Source: Caulobacteraceae bacterium (lineage in GTDB: Bacteria > Pseudomonadota > Alphaproteobacteria > Caulobacterales > Caulobacteraceae). From it: a stretch of 58,226 bases of DNA. Shown here piece by piece: positions 8,226-13,967 of the stretch. The notes beneath the pieces were generated by a model, which made no database searches, was not told the DNA's origin, and saw nothing but the letters and a program-made list of their open reading frames with translations. The stretch is from positions 1 to 58,226 of the forward strand of contig JAIEQA010000014.1 in assembly GCA_019748095.1 (NCBI GenBank), in the 5' to 3' direction. Every line of letters begins with the position of its first letter. The stretch's first letter is position 1. The position numbers and the translations under genes were made by a program.

Positions 8226-8753
8226 TCAGATCCGCTCCAGAATGCGGAAGACGAAAGGATGGTCGTCCTTTTCGCCCGCATCATGGCGTTCATTCAGCGT
8301 CTCGCGAAACAGGCTCTCGTCGAAGGCCGGGAAGTAAGCATCCCCCTCCGGCTCGGCCTCGACCTCGGTGATGTACAGCCGTTTCGCGCGAGGCAGTGCG
8401 GCCTCGAACAGGGCGGTACCGCCGATGACGCAGATCTCGTCGACCCCGTCGTCCTCGGCCGTCTCGCGCGCCATATCGATGGCGTCGGCCAGGCTGGAGA
8501 CCACCACCGCCCCCCTGGCCTTGCCCTGCTCCTCATAGGACAGGTCGCGCGACAGCACGAGGTTCAGCCGCCCCGGCAGAGGCCGCAGCGGCAGGCTCTC
8601 CCAGGTCGCCCGCCCCATGATGCAGGGCTTGCCGAGCGTGATCGCCTTGAACCGCTGCAGGTCGCTGCGCAGTTTCCACGGCAGGTCGCCATCTTTGCCG
8701 ATGACGCCATTTCGGGCGCGGGCGACGACGAGGGCGAGGTGGGGGAGGGTCAT
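8226..8753 (-). CDS. folA: Dihydrofolate reductase
   Basis: Reduces dihydrofolate to tetrahydrofolate with NADPH. It is 175 residues, with ALVVARARNGVIGKDGDLPW carrying the substrate loop, the active-site Asp region, KPCIMGRATWESL (NADPH-binding), VLSRD and ICVIGGTALFEAALP. Its ATG overlaps the stop of the upstream MazG-like gene (ATGA at 8750-8753). It regenerates the folate oxidised by ThyA two genes upstream, so the operon makes metabolic sense. Confidence 0.95.
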   Translation of the reverse strand: MTLPHLALVVARARNGVIGKDGDLPWKLRSDLQRFKAITLGKPCIMGRATWESLPLRPLPGRLNLVLSRDLSYEEQGKARGAVVVSSLADAIDMARETAEDDGVDEICVIGGTALFEAALPRAKRLYITEVEAEPEGDAYFPAFDESLFRETLNERHDAGEKDDHPFVFRILERI

Positions 8754-9067
8754 TCAGTGGGCTCCAGCCAGCGCAGCCATTTGCGGCGCATCGCGGCGTC
8801 CAGATCGATACCCTGTTGCGCGCAATAGATCAGCAGCATCCCCAGCACATCCGCCGCCTCATCGGCCCGGGCCTGTGGATCAGCTTCACCCCGGGCGCGC
8901 GATGTCATCCGCAGGTGCTCTGCGGTCAGTTCGCCCAGCTCCTCCTGAAGCTTCAGCAGCGCCCAGTCGCGATCGCGATCAACGCCGTGGTTGCGGGCAT
9001 AGAGGTCGGACACGCGCACGACGTCGGCCGTCAGTTCGGCGAGGGTCACTACTTCGTCCGGGACCAT
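8750..9067 (-). CDS. MazG-like nucleotide pyrophosphohydrolase
   Basis: A 105-residue all-alpha NTP pyrophosphatase-type protein. LKLQEELGELTAEHLRM and RADEAADVLGMLLIYC match the EExxE and ExxD metal-binding helices of the MazG/dUTPase-like fold. It probably hydrolyses a noncanonical or excess NTP to NMP. It overlaps the TIR gene end by 19 nt at its start and folA by 4 nt at its end, so all are cotranslated. A nucleotide-pool role fits thyA and folA; with a TIR protein next door, a stress or immunity role is also conceivable. Confidence 0.75.
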   Translation of the reverse strand: MVPDEVVTLAELTADVVRVSDLYARNHGVDRDRDWALLKLQEELGELTAEHLRMTSRARGEADPQARADEAADVLGMLLIYCAQQGIDLDAAMRRKWLRWLEPTE

Positions 9068-9897
9068 TCAGCGACCAGTATCCCGATCGGGGGGATAGGG
9101 TTCCACGCATCAATCGGGTCTACCCCGGGCGGCACAAAGTACAGGAACGCGGCCTCCCACATGGAAACCATGGAATCAAAGAATGCGTCGTAGGCCAGGT
9201 CATCATCGATCTGTCGAGACAGGACACCGTCGGCCAGGCTGTTCAAAAAGCTGAATGCATGGGTCATAGCTTCTCGGGATTCGTCGTCTTCTTCGTCGGC
9301 AAGGGTAAGGGATACGCCCTGTCTCAGAATGTCCCTGATGCTCAACCAGGGTTCAGCGTTCCACTCTGAAATCAGGCGCGCAGCCAAATCTCTAGGCGTT
9401 TCAGCCGGTTTTGGCGCATCACTCGCAGACGACGGCGTGGTGCCGGGTGCGGACCGCATCGCCTGCCGAACGCGGTTGCAGGCCGGCCCGAGTGCGGCTC
9501 TCAAATTGCCATAGCTTCGGTGAGCGACGTAGCGAAGCGGCTCCACGCCGATAAGGTCGGACGGCAGATGCATGTCCGCATCATGTGGAATGATATAGAA
9601 GCAGCGTTGCGGGCCTATCGCGCCGACGAACAAGCCAAGCTCGAACAGGACGTTGTCTCTGGCAGCCGAATGAGACTGGCCCCGCATCTGCACAACATCG
9701 TCCGGTGTCAGGATGAAGACCGCGAACTCGGTGCGGCGGGTCGTAGCAAAGAGATCGGCTAGTGCCGCGTTTGAAGGCTGAAAGACGCCTTGCGGCCAGA
9801 CTGTCGGTTCGCAATCGAACTCAAGGTTCTCCTGGACGGCATAAGCGACAGACAACCCCTCTACCGACGAAGCGATGAACAGGGCTGGCCGCTCCAC
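9049..9897 (-). CDS. TIR-like (CAP12/PCTIR type) NADase-like protein with helical C-terminal domain
   Basis: 282 residues. Residues 3-125 match the predicted nucleotide-binding TIR-like domain of CBASS/Pycsar effectors: ALFIASSVEGLSVAYAVQ, TVWPQGVF, FAVFILTPDDVV, and RDNVLFELGLF, whose Glu86 aligns with the catalytic glutamate of TIR NAD+ glycohydrolases. A low-complexity linker (about 148-168) leads to an all-helical C-terminal domain (about 169-282), possibly DUF4760-like, that may sense or oligomerise. GTG 9897 starts 2 nt after the thyA stop and its 3' end overlaps the MazG-like start. Base composition is less GC-rich than the flanking core genes. No cyclase or other CBASS/Pycsar/Thoeris gene is in the window, so the trigger is unknown. 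Confidence 0.8.
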   Translation of the reverse strand: MERPALFIASSVEGLSVAYAVQENLEFDCEPTVWPQGVFQPSNAALADLFATTRRTEFAVFILTPDDVVQMRGQSHSAARDNVLFELGLFVGAIGPQRCFYIIPHDADMHLPSDLIGVEPLRYVAHRSYGNLRAALGPACNRVRQAMRSAPGTTPSSASDAPKPAETPRDLAARLISEWNAEPWLSIRDILRQGVSLTLADEEDDESREAMTHAFSFLNSLADGVLSRQIDDDLAYDAFFDSMVSMWEAAFLYFVPPGVDPIDAWNPIPPIGILVAEWSRTK

Positions 9898-9899
9898 AC

Positions 9900-10769
9900 C
9901 TACTTGGAGACCTTGGCGGGTATGTGCGGATGTGCCGTGTAGTCGCTCACCACGACATCCTCTCGCGTGAACCCGTGAATGTCGCGGACCGGGCGCGCAA
10001 AGCTCAGGGCTGGAAAGGCAAACGGCTCACGCGTCACCTGAAGCTCGGCCTGCTTCAGGTGATCCAGATACAGATGCGCATCCCCGAAGGTGTGCACGAA
10101 CTCGCCCGGCTCATAGCCGGTCACCTCCGCCACCATCATCGTCAGTAGCGCATAGGAGGCGATGTTGAACGGCACGCCCAGGAACACATCGGCCGACCGC
10201 TGGTACAGCTGGCAGCTCAGCTTTCCGTCCGCCACGAAGAACTGGAACAGACAATGGCAGGGCGGCAGGGCCATGTCCTCGATGTCGGCCGGGTTCCAGG
10301 CCGAGACGATATGGCGGCGGCTATTCGGGTTGGTCTTCAGCCCCTCGACCAGCCGGGCGATCTGGTCGATGCTCTCGCCATTCGGGGCCGCCCACGACCG
10401 CCACTGCTTGCCATAGACCGGCCCCAGCTCGCCATTCTCATCGGCCCATTCGTCCCAGATGGAACAGCCGTTCTCCTTCAGCCAGGCGATGTTGGTCTCG
10501 CCGCGCAGGAACCACAGCAGTTCCACGATGATGGAGCGCAGATGCAGCTTCTTGGTGGTCAGCAGGGGAAACCCCTTCGACAGGTCGAACCGCATCTGGC
10601 GGCCGAAGACGCCCAGCGTCCCCGTCCCCGTCCGGTCGTCGCGCCGCACCCCGTTGTCCAGGATGTCGCGCAGCAGGTTCAGATACTGCCACTCGGGATG
10701 GTCGGCGGGCGCGGCGGTCCGGGCCCCCGTCCGGGTCTGCAGGTCGGTGAGGGCGGCGACAGCGTTCAT
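9900..10769 (-). CDS. thyA: Thymidylate synthase ThyA
   Basis: Methylates dUMP to dTMP using methylenetetrahydrofolate. 289 residues, with the R-loop [32 protein letters not shown], the catalytic loop [12 protein letters not shown] with Cys171, [17 protein letters not shown], and DAHLYLDH. It has about 20 residues of N-terminal extension before the core. First gene of a minus-strand operon ending in folA/ybjQ. The 5' region, shared with a divergent HTH-protein gene, contains dyad sequences. Confidence 0.95.
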   Translation of the reverse strand: MNAVAALTDLQTRTGARTAAPADHPEWQYLNLLRDILDNGVRRDDRTGTGTLGVFGRQMRFDLSKGFPLLTTKKLHLRSIIVELLWFLRGETNIAWLKENGCSIWDEWADENGELGPVYGKQWRSWAAPNGESIDQIARLVEGLKTNPNSRRHIVSAWNPADIEDMALPPCHCLFQFFVADGKLSCQLYQRSADVFLGVPFNIASYALLTMMVAEVTGYEPGEFVHTFGDAHLYLDHLKQAELQVTREPFAFPALSFARPVRDIHGFTREDVVVSDYTAHPHIPAKVSK

Positions 10770-10828
10770 CCTCCCACTGTGCCGGTGATTCGCGACACCC
10801 CGACACGGTCGTGATTCGATTGCTCACA

Positions 10829-10883
10829 GGAACTATGGAGGCGTACGACCGATTCTGACGTAGCTGTATGTCAGGCTAGTTCC
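10829..10883. promoter_or_regulatory. Dyad-rich divergent control region (thyA / HTH gene)
   Basis: Between divergent starts at 10769 and 10884 lie two inverted repeats: GGAACTA (10829-10835) with TAGTTCC (10877-10883), and CTGAC (10855-10859) with GTCAG (10870-10874). Their centres differ by about 8 bp. They could be operator half-sites or a 5' RNA hairpin just before the ATG at 10884. No known consensus is recognised. Confidence 0.3.
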
Positions 10884-11555
10884 ATGACCAGCGACAGCCA
10901 GCTCGACCCCACCACCCTCGACGGCCTCGGTGGCGACTACTGGGCCCACGCGCGGCGGGAATATCTGTCCGGCGTGACCGCGGCCTCCATCTGCCAGCGC
11001 TACGGCATGTCACTCAGCTCGTTCCGCCTCCACGCCCGGGTCGGCGGCTGGCGGCGCATGGACCAGACGGATTGCGACGTCCCGCCCGAGCCCGGCGAAT
11101 ATCATCCCGACGACCGCGTCGGCTTCGCCGATCTTGCGGACGAGGCCTTCCTCAACATCCGCCGCGCCCTCGGCATGGGCCGGGCGGCCGAGGCCGCGAC
11201 CTGGCTCCGGGTGTATGACAAGCTCGCCGACCGGGCCCGCGCCCAGGTCATGGCCGCGCTGCCGGACGTCGCCCCGCCGACCCTGGAGTCCAGCCGCGCA
11301 CCCCTCAGGCTCGTGTCGGTCGATCCAGTCGATGCTCAGGAAATCAGTGCGTTGTGCGAGGATCCAACACCAGGGTCCGAGGAATTGGACTCTTTGCACC
11401 CTGTTTTTTCAGAGTCCAATCCTGCTGTGGATGCGGATCCGCGTCCGGCCCTCAGCCCTCGAATCCACCCCCGTCCAGAAACCTCTGCTCCTCCGCCGTC
11501 GTCTCCCGACCCAAGGCGGCATTCCTGTGGGGAAAGCGCCCGAACCGCGCGATGA
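10884..11555 (+). CDS. Hypothetical protein with N-terminal HTH
   Basis: Residues about 20-55 (ARREYLSGVTAASICQRYGM, SLSSFRLHARVGGW) look like a helix-turn-helix of the kind found in terminase-small-subunit or homeodomain-like proteins. A helical stretch (DEAFLNIRRALGMGRAAEAA) follows, then a proline-rich tail. The ORF is 223 residues, but its last ~35 codons run antisense through the 3' end of the DUF924 gene and through an inverted repeat at 11384-11420. The tail is probably not conserved. Function unknown; possibly DNA-binding. Confidence 0.6.
   Translation: MTSDSQLDPTTLDGLGGDYWAHARREYLSGVTAASICQRYGMSLSSFRLHARVGGWRRMDQTDCDVPPEPGEYHPDDRVGFADLADEAFLNIRRALGMGRAAEAATWLRVYDKLADRARAQVMAALPDVAPPTLESSRAPLRLVSVDPVDAQEISALCEDPTPGSEELDSLHPVFSESNPAVDADPRPALSPRIHPRPETSAPPPSSPDPRRHSCGESARTAR
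11384..11420. repeat. Hairpin repeat, copy A (conserved loop, variable stem)
   Basis: Perfect 10-bp inverted repeat ATTGGACTCT (11384-11393) / AGAGTCCAAT (11411-11420) around a 17-nt loop. Read on the minus strand the loop is GAAAAAACAGGGTGCAA. A near-identical loop (GAAAAAACACGGTGCAA) occurs at 39152-39168, flanked there by a different but still self-complementary stem. Confidence 0.6.
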
Positions 11556-12003
11556 CACCATGGTGGTGCTCGGCCCAGCGGTCGTCCGGGGCCCGCTCCA
11601 TCCGCGTCTGGAACAGCGCCAGCGCCCGGTCCTGATCGGCCGGGTCCTCCGAATGCTGGAACGGCAGATAGAAGAACCGGCGGATATCGCCCGCCGTCTC
11701 CACATCGTGCCCGGCCTCCAGCGCCCGCCTTGCGAACATCCGGGCCAGCGGATCGGTGGCAAACGCGTGGCCCGTGTCCCGGAAGCTGTTCCTCGGAAAC
11801 TGGTCCAGCAGGATCAACAGGGCCAGCGACCCCGTCGAAGTTAAAGCCCACTCGTCCAGTTCGCGCCTCGCCGCCGCGACATGGGCATCGTGAAATCGCC
11901 GGCGGAACTCCGCGTCAAAGGCCTCGTCCTTCGCGAACCATCGCTTCGGACCGGCTTCTTTCCAGAAGGCGACGACGTCGGAAGGCGTTATGTTCATATC
12001 CAT
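11452..12003 (-). CDS. DUF924 family protein
   Basis: 183 residues with the DUF924 signature: PSDVVAFWKEAGPKRWFAKD, LLILLDQFPRNSFRDT, ARRALEAGHD, RRFFYLPFQHSED, and RFGRFPHRNAALGRETT. The family is predicted to be helical, TPR-like and cytoplasmic; its function is not established. The ATG complement (12001-12003) overlaps the ATG of divergent KARI in a CATG palindrome. The 3' end overlaps the upstream HTH gene by about 100 bp, convergently. Confidence 0.85.
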   Translation of the reverse strand: MDMNITPSDVVAFWKEAGPKRWFAKDEAFDAEFRRRFHDAHVAAARRELDEWALTSTGSLALLILLDQFPRNSFRDTGHAFATDPLARMFARRALEAGHDVETAGDIRRFFYLPFQHSEDPADQDRALALFQTRMERAPDDRWAEHHHGVIARFGRFPHRNAALGRETTAEEQRFLDGGGFEG

Positions 12004-13018
12004 GACTCATCCAATCGCTGCGCCGCTTCCCGTGTTCCATGACAGGGACTGCGACCTGTCCATCATCCGGGGCAAGCGGGTCGCTGTCATCGGCTACGGC
12101 AGCCAGGGCCGAACCCATGCCCTCAACCTGCGGGATTCGGGCGTCACCGACATCATCGTGGGCCTGAAGGCCGGCTCCGCCACCCGGGCGAAGGCCGAGG
12201 CCGACGGCTTTCCGGTCCTGACGGCCGGCGAGGCCACGGCCGGGGCCGACGTCGTCGCCGTCATGGTCTCGGACGAGGCCCACCGCGACCTGTACCGCGA
12301 CGAGATTGAGCCGAACATCCGCCCGGGGGCCGCCCTGATCTTCGCCCACGGCCTCTCGGTTCGGTTCGGTCTGGTCACCCCTCGTGCCGACCTCGACGTC
12401 ATCCTCGATTCGCCCAAGGGCATCGGCCCGCGGATCCGGGACCTGTACGAGGCCGGGGAGGGGGTCTTCTGCCTGTTCGGCGTGCATCAGGACGCCACCG
12501 GCGGGGCCCATGCCCTGGGCCTGTCCTACGCCGCGGCCCTCGGCTGCGGCCGCAAGGGCATTCTGGAAACCACCTTCGCGGCCGAGTGCGAAAGCGACCT
12601 GTTCGGCGAGCAGGTGGTGCTGTGCGGCGGTGTCGGCGAACTGATCGACGCGGCCTTCATGAAACTGGTCAATGCCGGCTATCCGCCCGAGGTTGCCTGG
12701 TTCGAATGCTTCTATGAGGTCAAGCTGGTGACCGATCTGATGTACGAACGCGGCATCGCCGGGGCCTTCGCCAAGATCTCCAACACGGCCGAGTACGGGG
12801 CCTATCTGACCGGCCCCCGCGTCATCGGCGAAGCGTCCCGCACCGCCATGGATGAGGTTCTGGGTGAGGTCCGGGACGGGTCCTTCGTGCGCCGGCTGAT
12901 GGCCGACTACGACGCCGGCTCGCCCGACCTGCTGGCCCGTCGGCGTGCGCTCGGCGAACGCACCATCGAGACCGTCGGTCGCGGACTGGGTGCCGTGGCG
13001 GCGCGGGCGAAGGACTGA
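12002..13018 (+). CDS. ilvC: Ketol-acid reductoisomerase (divergent IlvC-type)
   Basis: Class I KARI fold: NADPH-binding VAVIGYGSQGRTHALNLRDSG with GLKAGSATRAKAEADG. The C-terminal knotted domain has ETTFAAECESDLFGEQVVLCGG (Asp/Glu metal ligands), WFECFYEVKLVTDL and ISNTAEYGAYLTGPR. The reaction would convert acetolactate to dihydroxyisovalerate. Compared with the usual alphaproteobacterial enzyme, the DSPKGIGPRIRDLYEAGEG and FGVHQD regions are unusual, so this may be a paralogue. About 338 residues from ATG 12002. ATG 11990 has GGAAGG about 5 nt upstream and is also possible; either start overlaps divergent DUF924. Confidence 0.85.
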   Translation: MTHPIAAPLPVFHDRDCDLSIIRGKRVAVIGYGSQGRTHALNLRDSGVTDIIVGLKAGSATRAKAEADGFPVLTAGEATAGADVVAVMVSDEAHRDLYRDEIEPNIRPGAALIFAHGLSVRFGLVTPRADLDVILDSPKGIGPRIRDLYEAGEGVFCLFGVHQDATGGAHALGLSYAAALGCGRKGILETTFAAECESDLFGEQVVLCGGVGELIDAAFMKLVNAGYPPEVAWFECFYEVKLVTDLMYERGIAGAFAKISNTAEYGAYLTGPRVIGEASRTAMDEVLGEVRDGSFVRRLMADYDAGSPDLLARRRALGERTIETVGRGLGAVAARAKD

Positions 13019-13049
13019 GAGACCGGCGCCCGGGCAGCGCCGAAGAAGA

Positions 13050-13126
13050 TGGTCGGAGTGGCAGGATTCGAACCTGCGACCCCTGCGTCCCGAACGCAGT
13101 GCTCTACCAGACTGAGCCACACTCCG
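13050..13126 (-). tRNA. tRNA-Pro(CGG)
   Basis: Full cloverleaf on the minus strand: acceptor CGGAGTG/CACTCCG, D arm GCTCAGTCTGGTAGAGC, anticodon arm CTGCG-TTCGGGA-CGCAG with anticodon CGG, and T arm GCAGG-TTCGAAT-CCTGC. Discriminator A and an encoded CCA follow at 13050-13053. Confidence 0.97.
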
Positions 13127-13301
13127 ACTTGGAGGCGGGCTTATAGCGACGCCCCCCATACCCCGCAAGCGACCTTTCGGCGGGTTTCGGAGATTGTTCG
13201 GACGGCGCGTCGAAAGATGCGTGCGGCGCCCTGTTGCATCCCGAAAACGCTTGGCGTATCTGACCGCCCTCCCGCCGCTCGGCGGGTTGCGCCGGACCTG
13301 C

Positions 13302-13375
13302 TGGGGAATGGTGTAATGGTAACACTCCGGTTTTTGGTACCGTCATTCTAGGTTCGAGTCCTAGTTCCCCAGCCA
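13302..13375 (+). tRNA. tRNA-Gln(TTG)
   Basis: Acceptor TGGGGAA/TTCCCCA, D arm GTGTAATGGTAACAC, anticodon arm CCGGT-TTTTGGT-ACCGT with anticodon TTG, T arm CTAGG-TTCGAGT-CCTAG, discriminator G and encoded CCA. The top pair of the anticodon stem (27-43) is C-T, a mismatch. The gap upstream (13127-13301) holds a CCCGCC/GGCGGG hairpin and no gene. A CCACC..GGTGG hairpin follows at about 13377-13402. Confidence 0.95.
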
Positions 13376-13430
13376 TCCACCCCCGGGCTCTCCCGGCAGG
13401 TGGTCCGTCAGTCTGAACCGGCTCACGGCC

Positions 13431-13967
13431 TCACCCCAGATCAAGCCCCGGTGTTGTCGGCGGCCCGCCCTCCGGGGCCAGGTCCAGCTGCATCAGGTGG
13501 ACGTCCAGCCAGCGATCGAACTTCCACCCCACCTGCCGGTAGGCCCCGACGCGGCGGAACCCGAGCCGTTCGTGCAGGCCGATGGACGCCTCGCTCGTGG
13601 CGCTGTCGCTAATGGCCCCGATGACGTGACGCAGGCCAAGGCCTCGCGCCGCCTCCACCAGGGCCGTCAGCAGGGCCTTGCCGACTCCGTGGCCCCGGGC
13701 GGTCTCCTCGACATAGATCGACCCCTCGACCCCGTAGCGATAGGCCGGGCGCGGCCGGAACGGCGAGGCATAGGCATAGCCGGCGAAGGCTCCATCGATC
13801 TCGGCGACAAACCACGGCAGGCCCTTGGCCAGAACGGCCTCGTAGCGGGCTGTCATTTCGACCAGGGATGGCGGCTCCAGTTCGAAGGTGGCGGTGCCGC
13901 CGAGGACCTCACGCCCGTACAGGGCTGCGATGGCGGGCAGGTCAGCGGGCGTGGCGGCCCGGATCAT
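13431..13967 (-). CDS. GNAT family N-acetyltransferase (phosphinothricin acetyltransferase-like)
   Basis: 178-residue acetyl-CoA-dependent acetyltransferase. It has IRAATPADLPAIAALY at the N-terminus, FVAEIDGAFAGYAYASPFRP, the acetyl-CoA pyrophosphate loop SIYVEETARGHGVGKALL, and C-terminal LHERLGFRRVGAYRQVGWKF typical of the Pat/Bar/MnaT subgroup. Members acetylate small amines such as phosphinothricin or methionine sulfoximine; the natural substrate is unknown. ATG 13967 overlaps the oligopeptidase stop by 4 nt (ATGA), so it is translationally coupled to it. Confidence 0.88.
   Translation of the reverse strand: MIRAATPADLPAIAALYGREVLGGTATFELEPPSLVEMTARYEAVLAKGLPWFVAEIDGAFAGYAYASPFRPRPAYRYGVEGSIYVEETARGHGVGKALLTALVEAARGLGLRHVIGAISDSATSEASIGLHERLGFRRVGAYRQVGWKFDRWLDVHLMQLDLAPEGGPPTTPGLDLG

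Noticed and set aside
9049..9897. Complete CBASS, Pycsar or Thoeris operon around the TIR gene
   Set aside because: The neighbours are thyA, a MazG-like protein and folA. No cyclase, ThsA or cyclic-nucleotide sensor is encoded, so only the effector-type domain is claimed.
13127..13301. A small gene between the two tRNAs
   Set aside because: Short frames here overlap tRNA sequence or a GC hairpin and have no ribosome-binding site.
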